64,000 nucleotides of DNA from Mytilus galloprovincialis (Eukaryota > Mollusca > Bivalvia > Mytilida > Mytilidae): assembly GCF_965363235.1 (NCBI RefSeq), contig NC_134846.1, positions 56,719,121-56,783,120 of the forward strand, written 5' to 3'. Each line of letters begins with the position of its first letter. Position 1 is the first letter of the stretch. The translations under genes were made by a program, and so were the position numbers. Below, in pieces: positions 22,205 through 33,534 of this stretch. The notes beneath the pieces were generated by a model, which was not told the origin of the DNA, ran no database searches, and saw only the letters and a program-made list of their open reading frames with translations.

Positions 22205-22452
22205 ATTACTATAGACGTGTCACGGTACTTTTCTATCCCAAATTCATGTATTTGGTTTCGATTTTTATATTTGTTTTTCTCATCGGATTTTGTCTAATGC
22301 TTAGTCCGTTGCTGTGTGTGTTACATTTTAATGTTGTGTCGTTGTTCTCCTCTTATATTTAATGCGTTTCCCTCAGTTTTAGTTTGTTACCCCGATTTTG
22401 TTTTTTGTCCATAGATTTACGAGTTTTGAACAACGGTATACTACTGTTGCCT
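22205..22452 (+). repeat. Dispersed repeat R1, with 8-bp target duplication
   Basis: Flanked by TTATTCAA on both sides (22,197-22,204 and 22,453-22,460). It starts ATTACTATAGACGTGTCACG and ends CGGTATACTACTGTTGCC. The RT frame is continuous when it and one TTATTCAA are removed. Inverted, longer copies lie at 25,967-26,230 and 58,621-59,285, and a fragment at 54,520-54,641. The ends are not inverted repeats, so it is probably a retroposed sequence. Confidence 0.88.
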
Positions 22453-22460
22453 TTATTCAA

Positions 22461-23458
22461 GGAAGAAAGGATAGAGAAATTGGAAAAAAATATTTGAATT
22501 TTGTTTTGTTTCAAGTGACTAATGGAAAGATTTTATTCAGAGCTAGAGTTATAGCAAGTATTGTTGGTCAGCTTATTTCCATGCACGCCGTTTTTGGCAA
22601 TGTAGTACGTAGACATACTAGATTTCTTTATGATTGTGTTATGTCTAAAGCAAGTTGGCAAGCTTGTGCTAGAATAGCGCACAAAGCTTTAAGCGAATTA
22701 ATGTATTGGAATCTTCACTGTAGAAATATAAATACAGTAGGTGCTAAGATAAGCACGGTAACAGTCAATACTTTGTTTGACTGTGAGATTTTTTGTGACG
22801 TCTCAGATTTGGGCTTTGGTGGTTATATTAACCTTTCGCTGAGTCTCATTTTGTGAATTTTGAAACATTTGGTAATTGGACCAAATCGGAAATGGGTGAA
22901 AGTTCTACATGGAGAGAATTGGAATGTGTAAGAAGGGTATTTTAAAATGTCACTGAAAACAAACAAATTAGAATTAATTCCGATAACAAGAATGTTGAGC
23001 ATATTGAGTAAGTAGGAAGCAAGAAATTGAAATTGCAATCAATTTCTACCTCTATTATTGATTTTTGCGAAGTTCAAAAAAATAACTTAACACCTAATTG
23101 GATACCAAGAACTGAAAATAATGATGCAGATTATCTGAGCATAGTCATGGATCATGACGATTGGGGAATAGAATCCTCGATTTATCATTATTTGTGTAAT
23201 TTATGAGACATTTGTACGGTAGACAGATTTGCTACACACTATAACTCTCAGTGTGAGAGATTTAATTCAAAAGTATGGTGTCCAGGGACAGAAGCTGCTT
23301 TTACTCAGTTTTGGGGTAATGATGTAAACTGGCTTGTACCGCCACCTATCTTAATTACTAAAACTCTGAATAAGTTAAAACAAGATAAAGCTAAAGGAAC
23401 ACTGATCGTTCCCGAGTGGACTTCTGCCCCTTATTGGCCTATTTTACTTAAGAATTGA
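22461..23458 (+). pseudogene. DIRS-like RNase H and C-terminal connection
   Basis: Open from the R1 junction to 22,855, reading GRKDREIGKKYLNFVLFQV and, further on, FCDVSDLGFGGY, the RNase H DxSxxGFGG start. A frameshift near 22,835 moves the frame to SHFVNFETFGNWTKSEMGES and STWRELECV. Stops at about 22,943 and 23,009. Later pieces read WIPRTENNDADYLSIVMDHD and TVDRFATHYNSQCERFNSK, standard DIRS RNase H C-terminal motifs, ending at TGA 23,456-23,458. The tyrosine recombinase that should follow is absent. Confidence 0.8.
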
Positions 23459-23653
23459 ATGGTTTTTTTTGTAACTTCATTGGGGTGTAAAAGCGTTGAC
23501 CAAAGTACATTTTGTATGAAGCGCGGAAGTCTGACAGTAGCAAAGACGGCTATATTGCTGACACTTTAGAAAAGAGACTTTCTGTATCTCAGAGTCTTGG
23601 ATTATAGACTCTTTACTCATATTTCAACCCTTTCTTTGTATGTTTTCTAGGTG

Positions 23654-23735
23654 TCTGGGTTATCGGCAATATGAATATATTGTTTTGTGTTATTATAGCC
23701 TATGTATTCAAGGGGGACAAGGTTAAGGTAATACT
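23654..23735 (+). repeat. Split direct repeat B1
   Basis: TCTGGGTTATCGGCAATATG through AAGGTTAAGGTAATAC. Repeated at 24,294-24,375 (B2). It abuts A2, forming the B1A2 junction expected for split direct repeats. Confidence 0.88.
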
Positions 23736-23737
23736 AA

Positions 23738-23881
23738 CATTTTCCCGCGTTTCAACGAATAGCGTGAAACATTTGTACTAACGATGCGTATGAATTTTCT
23801 AATTTAGTCACGTGAAAATTTTCATGTGTGGGAAAATATTTTGAAAGCCTTCACTTTCTACCCAACAGTCGTAGTGTCAAG
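23738..23881 (+). repeat. Split direct repeat A2
   Basis: Matches A1 (5,162-5,306) in the same orientation over its full length, ending at the same AGTGTCAAG. The 412 bp between A2 and B2 hold no coding frame. Confidence 0.9.
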
Positions 23882-24293
23882 TTTATTTTTACATATTTCA
23901 AATATGTAACATTCTAAGTTTAATTCATGTTTCTCTGATTCTGCTCATGGTGAGTGGTGTTTTGTTACGAATAATTATAATTCATTTTTTTTTGTTTTTT
24001 TTTATACTATCCAAGTATACCTCTGGAGACGGTCTTCCGAGCATAGGGTTTGGACGCAGGTTTCGAACTTTTTTCTACTACATAATTGGTATTTAATGTA
24101 GTTTGACCCAAGTTAACTTGTTTTAGTTGGTTGTTCCTGGTCGACGGGATCGTCGATGAAAGAGCCTTTGTTATTATTTGGTATTTAACTAAATATACAA
24201 CATATATGTCATATATCAGCATTCAGTAATCATCTATAATTGTATTGATTTATTTATGTATTTATGCTTATTTAAATCCGGTGTCCTTCAACT

Positions 24294-24375
24294 GTCTAGG
24301 TTATCGGCAATATGAATATATTGTTTTGTTTTATTATAGCCTATGTATTTAAGGGGGGAAAGGTTAAGGTAATAC
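24294..24375 (+). repeat. Split direct repeat B2, right end of the retrotransposon
   Basis: Matches B1 with a few substitutions and ends GGTTAAGGTAATAC. The sequence after it diverges from that after B1, which sets the element border. Confidence 0.85.
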
Positions 24376-24439
24376 CTATTGTTATATGCATGTGGGAATA
24401 GAAGAAATAGTGGTTTTTGAAAAGTGGGAATAGGAGGAA

Positions 24440-25115
24440 GACACCCTACAGATGACTTCCACTTTGCACTTGACGACACCAGTGACATACTTTCGTGCAA
24501 CAACACATTATAACATTAACAACTAATGAAGGTGCAATAGACATGACTTTTGTATTCATTACATTTTAAAATAATCTAAATAAAGCTGAAAATTTGTTAA
24601 TAGATATATGAAGATGTGGTATGAGTGCCAATGAGACAACTCTCCATCCAAATAACAATTATAAAAGTAAACCATTATAGGTCAAGTTAACATAACACAA
24701 CATATACCTTTCCCTTTGAGATCACACTACAGATGACTTCCAGATGACCAAGCCAGTGACATACTTTCGTGCAACAAAACTTTATAACAAAAACAACAAA
24801 TGAAGGTGCAAAAGACATGACTTTTGTATTCATTACATTTTAAGATAATCTAAATAAAGCTAATATTTGTTATGAATGTATTACAAATATTACTTTTCAG
24901 TATAAAATATGAACACGGCATTTGTTTGTTTGAATGTAAGTGATTTTAAGATCTTTGTACATATATTAACCTAACACAACATATGACGTTCCCTTTGAAA
25001 TCACACTTCAGATAACTTCCATTTTGACACTTGACGAAGCTAGTGACATACATTCGTGTGAATGTAAACATTATAACAATATACATGACTTTTGTATTCA
25101 ATACATATGAGTTTT
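24440..25115 (+). repeat. Three diverged copies of a ~200-bp repeat, with an R3 fragment between
   Basis: Words TGACATACTTTCGTGCAACA, GACATGACTTTTGTATTCA and GGCATTTGTTTGTTTGAATG recur at about 24,440-24,600, 24,693-24,890 and 24,910-25,115. The same repeat occurs in blocks C (4,880-5,000; 46,100-46,460). An R3 fragment (GAAGATGTGGTATGAGTGCC) sits at 24,607-24,692. Confidence 0.8.
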
Positions 25116-25145
25116 TGGTAGATGGATTTCTATTTGTATTCATTT

Positions 25146-25575
25146 GATGCGTTGAGCCTTTTCACTGATTTTTATAGTTTGATCTTATGTTGTTCTGTTA
25201 AACCACTGTCCCACGTATGAGGGTTGGGTACATGTAAAAAACAACCCCGCGACACTCTACATGTCCCAAGTCAGAAGCCTGCAATTGAGCGGTTGTTGTT
25301 TGTTGCTGTTGATCATAGGCATTGTTTGTTTTATTGGTTTGTACAGTTTTTGTATAGTTCTGTTTTACCACTGTGCTAAGATAAGGGGAGGGTTTGGCGC
25401 CCACTTACATTAGTTTGTTTGTTCGATTTTTTGTCATTTCGGGGACTTTAATAGCTGACTATGCGGTATTGAGTTTGCCTATTGTTAATGGTTGAACGGT
25501 GACCTATAGTTATTAATTTCTTATCATTTGTTCTATGGTGAAAAGTTGTCTCATTGGCAATCATACTCATCTTAT
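25146..25575 (+). repeat. Dispersed repeat R3, near full length
   Basis: Runs from GCGTTGAGCCTTTTCACTG through CCACTGTCCCACGTATGAGG and ACGGTGACCTATAGTTATTA to GTCTCATTGGCAATCATACTC. It has the same layout as 42,590-42,975. No protein coding; the frames within are repeat translations. Confidence 0.8.
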
Positions 25576-25966
25576 TTAAAGTATACATGATGAAAGAATA
25601 CAGTATATACAGTAAATCGAACTCAACAAATATGCAGACTGTTAAACATTTACGTGTGCAGATTAATATTATGGAGTCAACTACATACCACCATTTGAAC
25701 TAGGTAACGGTATTTTACGAAATTTTTTGTAAAGACTGCTACGTAATTTGAACATTCATGTTTTCTTAAAATTTTCTCATTCAATACTGCTGTTATGGAA
25801 ATTCAATCTTTAAATGTCAGACAATGAAACTGTGTATTTAATATTCGTCTATACTTCGTGCAAATTACATGCTTTATATTGCTATACAAATGTAGAATTA
25901 GCTTACTACACATAGAAGCGTTGCCAAATCACTGATGCACAAAGATTTTCTAAAAATAAATCTTAG

Positions 25967-26230
25967 AAATAAAGGCAACAGTAGTATACCGCTGTTCAAA
26001 ACTCATAAATCTATGGACAAAAAACAAAATCGGGGTAACAAACTAAAACTGAGGGAAACGCATTAAATATTAGAGGAGAACAACGACACAACATTAAAAT
26101 GTAACACACACAGCAACGGACTAAGTATTAGACAAAATCCGATGAGAATAACCAATATAACATCAAAACCAAAAAACATGAATTTGGGATAGAAAAGTAC
26201 CGTGACACGTCTTATAGTAATGTGAATTCA
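25967..26230 (-). repeat. Dispersed repeat R1, inverted copy
   Basis: Begins AAATAAAGGCAACAGTAGTA and ends ACACGTCTTATAGTAAT, the reverse complement of the copy at 22,205-22,452. 26,231-26,660 continues with related repeat sequence (AATGACAACATAATAATACAGG also seen at 59,080) and no gene. Confidence 0.88.
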
Positions 26231-26660
26231 GAATCAAATATAGGAGAAATGGCGTTGTTAAATGTAACATTAAAATGACAACATAATAATACAGGACTAC
26301 AATACAAATAAATAGGAGAACGTATTAGGCAAAGAAACACATGAATAATAGATAACAAAAGGCATCAGGTTTAAAATTCAATACGTCAAAAATGCGCCTC
26401 GTCCACACAATCTGTAACGGAAGTGTTTTGGGCTTCTTGAAATAGTAAAGAAAGTTTTGACAATGGAATGGAGTATAATTTAATTCTGATATGATGAATT
26501 CCTAAAGGTTTTTGAACAGACGTTAACAGACTATCAATTGTCACGGATTTTTCCATAGGTTTCCTTATTTGTGTTGGCGACCATTAAATTTTAAAAGGGT
26601 TGTAGTTTTAAATGATAAAAGTAACGGCGCACTTCTACTCGATACGTAGTGTAATATTAA

Positions 26661-27074
26661 GCCCCAGTCACACTGTCACGTTTAAATCCATTTTGAAATG
26701 CTACGTTTCAACTACGTTTTGAATAAATAATGTCCCGATATTTTGAAAGCTCGCGTTTACTAGGTTTGTGCTACGTTTTTATCACATTTTGCTACGTATT
26801 AGTACGTGTAGACCCATGTTTCCACCACGCATTGATACGTTTCGATACGTAGTAAGCACGATTTGTTACGTTCCGCTAGGCTTTGATACGCATTTACTAG
26901 GTTTCTATTTTGTTTCAATTTTCGCTACTTTTGTTGTTGAATTTTCAAAACAGGTCCCGTTTTAAACAAAGGATCATTACGTTTCGAAACGCTTCGTTAA
27001 GTATATCCCCGTTTCGCTACGCTTTCAACACGTAGTAAAACGTAGCTCTTGAAACGTGTCAGTGTGACTGGGGC
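26661..27074. mobile_element. Quasi-palindromic MITE built of CTACGTTT-like words
   Basis: Ends GCCCCAGTCACACTGTCACG and CGTGTCAGTGTGACTGGGGC. The 414-bp interior is a run of degenerate GCTACGTTTTGATACG words. Terminal consensus is shared with the elements at 6.34 and 44.37 kb. No coding. Confidence 0.9.
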
Positions 27075-27454
27075 TTTGCAAAATCCAACTGCTACGTATA
27101 CGTAGCTTAGTTTTAGATACACGAATCGTTTTTGTATTTCAGTGGTTGCCGTTTGTTTCTGTTTTGTTTGTTTTTCGTTGATATCTTTGTAGATAAATCA
27201 GGCGTAACAGTTTAACTTTATAGCTTGTTATACAGTATGGACATTGTTGAAAGCTGAACTGTAACGTATTTTTTGCTAAATTCTACGTCTGGTGGAGGGT
27301 CAACTCATTGGCAATCACACTGCATATGCTTATCTTCAATTACTACATTGTGTCTAAACCACACCGGCAAAAACTGTTCGGACTTGATGGTATCTAACAT
27401 CCGGCACAATGACGGAACATCAATAGACAGATGAAAGATAGTTTTCTCCTTATT
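27075..27454. other. Degraded dispersed repeat, no gene
   Basis: Contains worn R3 words (TTCAGTGGTTGCCGTTTGTT, CTCATTGGCAATCACACTGC) and unremarkable AT-rich DNA. No gene seen. Confidence 0.55.
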
Positions 27455-27790
27455 TATTATTTTTTATGATATCGAAGAATATATATACATATACAACTAT
27501 TTTCTACAACCGTTCTATATTAACGGAGAAATAAGTAAAAATGCACGTCAATATGATGAATTGAGTGAACCTTGCCTCGAAATTGTTTAATTTCTCGTTA
27601 AATTGTTCACATTGTACCGAAAGAAAGGTACGGGAAGATAGATACTAACACGGAACTTGAAAATCTTGTCATTATGAAAATCTCAATACTTGTATTTCTG
27701 AGTATAGAACGAAAGAAATTGGTCATGTCAAAATGGAACTGGCCGGTTTTGTCACTGTTTACCACCCGGTTTTGTTATAGATTTCACAAT
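27455..27790 (-). repeat. Block B, inverted copy
   Basis: Reverse complement of 3,236-3,592; landmarks TACAACTATTTTCTACAACC and GAAATTGTTTAATTTCTCG. Confidence 0.85.
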
Positions 27791-27833
27791 GCATAACCCG
27801 GTTTGGTCAAATAAAAAAAAATCATAATCGCAT

Positions 27834-28020
27834 TAGGGGACGACCATTTGATATTCTGGGGGGAGGAGGATTTTGAAAATAAATAACTCAGCCTTGATAA
27901 TTACAAAAATAAATGGTTTGTTCTGTGATAGTTTGAAAATAAATTACTTGACTTCCAATGTATTGAAAATAAATAACTCAGCACCTCTAATCGAAAGTAT
28001 GAGATGGCACCAGATTCTTC
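27834..28020 (+). repeat. Dispersed repeat D (GGGGACGACCATTTGATATTC)
   Basis: A GGACGACCATTTGATATTC word, a G-rich run and then several GAAAATAAATAACTCAG units. An inverted copy lies at 39,560-39,713, on the other side of the IS3EU-like transposon. 28,021-28,720 shows no gene or clear repeat. Confidence 0.8.
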
Positions 28021-28726
28021 ATAAATTCATCTTTTTCCCAAAAAAATATCGGAAAACACTTCCCAATTTTTTTAATAATAAAATTATAAATATTATTGAA
28101 ATATACTTGAAATGTCTGAAAAGTTGTTCATTTAACTTTAGGTATATTGTCTCAGGAAACCTTACCTCACTTTTATTTTAACATGCAGGGCCGTATCTAC
28201 ATTAAAGCAAATGCCTTCTGTAGGAAATTTCAAAACTAAATGCTCGTCTCCATATCAAATTACGATGTTTACGGCGAGTACCTTGCAAGAAGCAAGTTTT
28301 GTTTTTCCTCAGACGTAGCCCTGGTTTTTCGGGATCAATGTTTCTTATTTATTTGTCTTTTGTTCATTGATTACTTTCTGTATTCTGTTAGTGTTGCATT
28401 CCTTTTGTGATATTGTAATTTTGTTATGACTTGATCATGAGTTTAAAAAAAACAAAGCAGCCTCAGACTTAACTATGTGAATTCCATTTTTGCTTTATCA
28501 TGCACATTGGTCTTTTGATGTTGTCCCTAGAAGTCTTACACTGAATTTATACATTTTGCTTTGAGACCAAAATATTGTCAAAAAATTATTAAAACAGAAC
28601 TTGCATTTTCAGATTAAGAAAGGGTCTTCGGAACACCCAGAAAGCATGACTCTGTATCATTTGTTCTATAGCTTCTGGGACCTTCAGTGGCTTCAAAACC
28701 CTTCAAATTTGTTTTTTATATCTTAG

Positions 28727-29178
28727 TATGGAACGCCATAGCTGTCTTATGTGTCTTTTTTATTGCTTTTTTATTATAACATGGTGGTTTTCTATTATAA
28801 GATGGTGGTTTTCTATTATAAGATGGTTGTTTTCTATTATACGAAGGTGCTTTTCTATTATAAGATGGTGCTTTTCTAATATAAGATGGTGGTTTTCTAT
28901 TATAAGATGGTGGTTTTCTATTATACGAAGGTGTTTTTCTATTATAAGATGGTGCTTTTCTATTATAAGATGGTGGTTTTCTATTATACGAAGGTGCTTT
29001 TCTATTATAAGATGGTTGTTTTCTATTATAAGATGGTGCTTTTCTATTATAAGATGGTGGTTTTCTATTATAAGGTGATTTTTTTATTATAAGGTGCTTT
29101 TTTATTATACGATGGTGCTTTTCTATTATACGATGGTGGTTCCCGTGATTAACCGGAAGCGTGGCGTGTATTTGAATA
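28727..29178 (+). repeat. Left TIR with 22-bp minisatellite
   Basis: About 17 units of GGTTTTCTATTATAAGATGG with variants (GCTTTTC, ATACGAAGG) occupy about 28,780-29,140. The 116-codon frame here is an artefact: it only repeats SIIRWWF. Outer part is TATGGAACGCCATAGCTGTC. Confidence 0.9.
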
Positions 29179-29191
29179 TCACCGAACCAAC

Positions 29192-30542
29192 ATGGCGGCC
29201 ATGGCTGTGAATACTAAAATTTTAAATGTTTGACAGAAATTAAACTTGCAGCAAGCATTTCCAAACTTTGAGAGAGAGAAAATCACTCCAGACATTGTAT
29301 GTAGGCTTTCGACACATGAAATGGAAATATTAGGTGTATCTAGTAGGGCAGATATGATGAAGTTAAGAACTGAATGTGTAAAATATGGAACGTCCGCCCC
29401 TAATAAAATAAACTCTGAATGCGGCCCTCCGAAATTTGATATTCCAAAGTCTGTTCTTAAAAGTGTTCTGGAAAATGGATTTAAAATATCCGACATTTCT
29501 AAATTGTTGTCTGTGTCTGAAAGCACCATTTACCGAAGAATGTCGGATTAAGCAAAATGAATTTTACACAAATTGATGACAGTGATTTAGACTTGACACT
29601 TGGACAAATAATAAAAGAGTTTCCATTGTGTGGCGAAACACTATTGCAACAGATGCTTCTATTAAAAGGCATAAGAGTACAGAGATGGAGACTGAGGGAG
29701 TGCATGCATCGATTAGATACCGCCGGTGTACAGGCGAGACGTACGGGTAGGCTTCATAGACGTGTTTACAATGTAATGGGTCCATATCACCTCTGGCACA
29801 TAGATACAAACCATAAACTTGTCCGGTGGAGATTTTTAATTGTAGATGGCATTGACGGGTTTAGTCGATTGATAACATTTTTAAAATGTACCGACAACAA
29901 CACATCAAGAACAGTTTTGGATTGTTTCTTCTCCGGTGTTGCAAAGTATGGGATACCCAATAAAGTTAGGTCTGACAAAGGATTGGAAAATGTTTCTGTG
30001 GCAAACTACATGTTGATTCAAAAGGCCCAAACAGTATGGTAACGGGAAAAAGCACTCATAATCAACGGATTGAAAGACTATGGAGAGATGTGTATGAAGG
30101 TGTGCTTAGTTACTTTTACAACTTATTTTATTTCATGGAAGATGAAGGTTATCTAGACCCACTAAAACTGACAAACTTAGCTGCTCTCCACTTTGTTTTC
30201 ATGGACGAAATAAACAGGAAGCTGCAATTTTGGGCAGAGGCATGGGCTGGTCATAGACTACGCACTGTTAATTCATCTCCATTGAGCTTGTGGACTTCAG
30301 GTCAACTTCAAAATGCCGTAGGAATTACCGAAGGAGAAGCAAATTTGCAAGACTATGGAATTGAAGGCTATGTGGATCAAAATGATGTAGAAGAGGGCGA
30401 GAGACCAATATTTGGACCCCTTGCACACATGATAAGTGATCAATGCAGGCTGGATTTAACTCAACAATTGATAAGAAGCAATACTAACTTTGGAATAGAT
30501 TATTATCTTGAATGTTTGGAAGTCATTGAAAGAAATAACTAA
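29192..30542 (+). pseudogene. IS3EU-like DDE transposase (integrase core)
   Basis: The ATG at 29,192 lies just inside the left TIR. A TGA at 29,231-29,233 breaks the frame after 13 codons. A helix-turn-helix-like region follows (ISKLLSVSESTIYRRM, near 29,500). A frameshift lies between 29,545 and 29,557, and another near 30,022-30,036 in an AAAGGCCC tract. The catalytic core reads YHLWHIDTNHKL (first Asp), GIPNKVRSDKGLEN (second Asp) and HNQRIERLWRDVYEGVL (Glu), with about 32 residues between the last two, as in a D,D,~35E integrase. The C-terminus runs through LTNLAALHFVFMDEINR to TAA at 30,540-30,542. This integrase-core type is multi-copy in fish and invertebrates. Intact length would be about 450 residues without introns. 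Confidence 0.82.
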
Positions 30543-31400
30543 ACTGGTTATTAAAACTTATTTGTAATTTACTAAATTGCCTTCATATCTTGAACGTAAA
30601 TGGATAACTGAATAACTTCTTTATATACTTAATCTTATAAAACCCCATGACTTTCAACAACTTGAAGCTTTAAAGTGGTATATTGGTTATATATATAACT
30701 GTATCATTTTGTGTAGAGGTAGTACACGAACAACGTACAGATCTGTAGATCCTCTAACTATTTTAGTATTTATTATAAAATTGAGAATGGAAATGGGGAA
30801 TATGTCAGAGACAACAACCCGACAATAGAAAAAAAAACAACAGCAGAAGGTCACCAACAGGTCTTCAATGTAGCGAGAAATTCCCACACCCGAAGGCGTC
30901 CTTCAGCTGGCCCCTAAACAAATATATACTAGTTCAGTGATAATGAACGCCATACTAATTTCCAAATTGTACACAAGAAACTAAAATAAAATAAAACAAG
31001 ACTAACAAAGGCCAGAGGCTCCTGACTTGGGACAGGCGCAAAAATGCGGCGGGGTTAAACATGTTTGTGAGATCTCAACCCTCCCCCTATACCTCTAGCC
31101 AATGTAGAAAAGTAAAAAACATTATAACCAATTTTTCTAACTTATAAGGACGCTGAGTTGGCAATTGAATTGTGCAAGTCTTTTTGCTGCACGTCTTTCG
31201 ATTCTTGATAGGAAGTCGAGTAGATTGAGGGGCAAGGTTAGTGTACCCATAAACATGGTTCAACCCCACCACTCTGCCAAGTTTTGCCAGAGTGCCTGTA
31301 TCAAGTCGGGAATTCTCTCTTCCTTCTGTATATTTTCCTTTTTGTGTTGTCGCTGTATGTCTCTATTTTGATGGCTTGATTGGTGGTGTTGGTGCTGTTT
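30543..31400. repeat. Dispersed repeat R4 and neighbouring repeat DNA
   Basis: 30,780-31,080 has GAGACAACAACCCGACAATA, CAGAGGCTCCTGACTTGGGA and GCGGGGTTAAACATGTTTG, a repeat also seen in part at 57,085-57,230. Frames at 31,087-31,371 on both strands show no recognisable domain. Confidence 0.7.
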
Positions 31401-32330
31401 GATGTTTTATATCGAATTATTCCCATTCCCTGTTTTATCTTTATTTTTTATATATAAAGGTTGGCTACATGGTTCAGCTAAATGAAATTCTTCGATAATG
31501 CTTTAAATATTTAAATGTTTTTGTTTGAACTGAAAATCATTGTGTCCTGAATATTAAGTCATTGGTCTTACAATTTGCCAAATTAAAAAGTACTTCAACC
31601 AGAGACATATAATACTAGAGATAAGCAACTTTGTGAAATCTCGAGAAATATCGCAGCCACATGCTTTGATAAGAATATAACATGTATAAATCATATATAT
31701 ATATATAAAGAAAGAAAGTAGTTAAGTGTGTCACAAGTATTGCGGGAGTACACAAGTCCATTGTTTAAAAAAAAATGTACTTATCAAAACTGTCCGAGGT
31801 ACTAGCTATATATATAGTATGTAGCTGAATGTACATATTTTTACTATTAGACTTGGGTTAAAAGCATTTTTAATGTAATGAAATCAATGCTAATATTTGC
31901 GAAAATGCTTTCAAGTGATTAAATTTTGCTATATAAGAGTATCACCTATCTTGAACTTGAGCTAAATTTCATTTCAAGGCATCTTTTACCGTTCTCCCAC
32001 TAAGAACAGTCTCCAACTTGTGTGGTGATGCTCATCTATAACGCAGATTATCTTAAGTCTATCAGTAAAATTTGAATGTTCTAAGTTTTTTTAGTAGTAT
32101 CACTGTTGAGCCTGAGGGCCAAATGCGAGAAATTTTCGAAGAGGGTCTGGAGGGCATGCCCCCCACCCCAGATACCTTTTTAAAACTTAGAGTCATGGTA
32201 TGAAGACTTCATACACAGAAAATTCAAATTAAATAGATTTTTTTTTACTGAAATTCCTCCAGTCAGATTTACTAAAATAAATAAACTGTTATCATAGAGA
32301 TCTGGCTCCCTTTATGGTAATTTTTATAAT
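31401..32330. other. Gene-free interior of the IS3EU-like element
   Basis: Contains a short TA microsatellite (31,696-31,710) and a GGGTCTGGAGGGCATGCCCC word often seen in bivalve intergenic DNA. No exon seen. Confidence 0.5.
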
Positions 32331-32334
32331 GCAT

Positions 32335-32822
32335 GCAAGTTTTGCAAATATTCAAAGTCAATGAACCATAACTGTAGGTACATGGCTAAACAATCTCCAT
32401 GGAAATGAGATGTGCCAATGGTAATACCAAAGACCATTGACTTATCATAATTCCCTTTAAACAAACTTAAACACAAACTAATACATGTAAACTAAGCAAA
32501 AGTTTAAGTGAATAGACCATGACTGAGAGGAGGGGCCAAAAAATCTCCATGGAAATGACATATGCCAATGCTTATACAACTGCATACCAATTGTCATTAA
32601 CTTACCACTAGTGGTTCCCAATAAACTGACCTAATCACAAACAAATACATTGAAATTAAGCGAAAAATTCAAAGTCAACGGACCATGACTGAGGGGGCGG
32701 GGCCATATAATCTCCATGGAAATGACATATATACCAATTCTTATACAACTGCATACCTATTATCATTAACTTACCATTATTGGTTCCCCATAAACTGACC
32801 TAATCACAAACTAATACCTTGT
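32335..32822. repeat. Tandem repeat, about 162-165 bp unit, three copies
   Basis: The word AATCTCCATGGAAATGA recurs at about 32,391, 32,550 and 32,710, with ACCATGACTGAG and AAACTGACCTAATCACAAAC words in phase. No coding. Confidence 0.88.
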
Positions 32823-32995
32823 TGACCCCGCCGGAAACAGCATACCTATGTCTCGCTTTTTGACTCCATTAAGCGATACAAAATCTACTTAAAATGTTGA
32901 ACTAACTATTTCATTTTAATATTTGTAAAGGTCCTCCAATCCATGTGTCGGCACTACCCCAGTACCCAGTGGCGGACTCAGAACTTTTCATAAGG

Positions 32996-33010
32996 AGGGG
33001 GGGGGGGGTT
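32996..33010. repeat. Poly(G) tract
   Basis: GGGGGGGGGGGG interrupted once; a short slippage-prone tract. The 85-codon plus frame that follows (33,073-33,330) has no recognisable motif, and no splice support. Confidence 0.7.
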
Positions 33011-33534
33011 TCCAGTCACAGTCATGCTTCAGTGATTCCCAATATAATCAACCAAAATTTTTAATTTTTCCAATGAAATTAGTAAATCTTTTGGAAGTTG
33101 GCAACAAAAATAATTTGTATGTACATCATGTACACGCTGCAGTTTTTAAATTTTTTGGATTCAAGACTTTGGGACCGAATCCTTATTTTGTCAATTGTTT
33201 GTACAACATGTACCTGATGGACTTGGTTTTTGTATTTACATGTATGGTAAAGAAATACTCTTGTTGCTCTGTTCCAGTATCAGTATATGATTTTGATAAA
33301 TTTTGTTATCCGTCCTTTCATGGATGCTAAAAGAATTCATGTCGGTCCTGTTAGAGCACAGCAATCTGAAGTTCAGTTTCAAGACCAATTTATAAAGATT
33401 TGAATTCAATTATATAGTTTACTCGAGAAATGTTCAAGGAAATTGAAAATATGATTAAAAGCCAAATAAAACTCAGGACCGCATTATCTTTTCTTACAAA
33501 ATATGCTTTAAATATACATGTACACATGTACAAA

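Larger units (their letters stand above)
5162..24375 (+). mobile_element. DIRS/Ngaro/PAT-like retrotransposon with split direct repeats, heavily nested
   Basis: A 145-bp repeat A flanks the coding region at 5,162-5,306 and returns in the same orientation at 23,738-23,881. A second repeat B sits just before the second A (23,654-23,735) and again downstream (24,294-24,375). This A1 - body - B1A2 - B2 plan is the split-direct-repeat structure of PAT and Ngaro elements, which make no target duplication and integrate with a tyrosine recombinase. The body encodes a gag-like protein with a zinc knuckle, a reverse transcriptase with LPFGISTAG and FLDDG motifs, and RNase H. Four younger insertions account for about 15.7 kb, leaving about 3.5 kb of native element. 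No tyrosine recombinase frame exists in the 190 bp between the RNase H end and B1, nor in the A2-B2 segment, so the copy is non-autonomous. Several in-frame stops show it is dead. Confidence 0.88.

Noticed and set aside
28728..29092. Frames of 68-116 codons repeating SIIRWWF or VVFYYKM
   Set aside because: They are translations of the 22-bp minisatellite in the transposon TIR; the mirror frames at 38,996-39,330 come from the other TIR.
28780..29140. CRISPR-like regular repeat
   Set aside because: Units are contiguous 22-mers without spacers, in a eukaryotic transposon TIR.
33073..33330. 85-codon plus frame in the IS3EU-like element
   Set aside because: No motif, no splice sites, and antisense to the HECT-type gene intron region.
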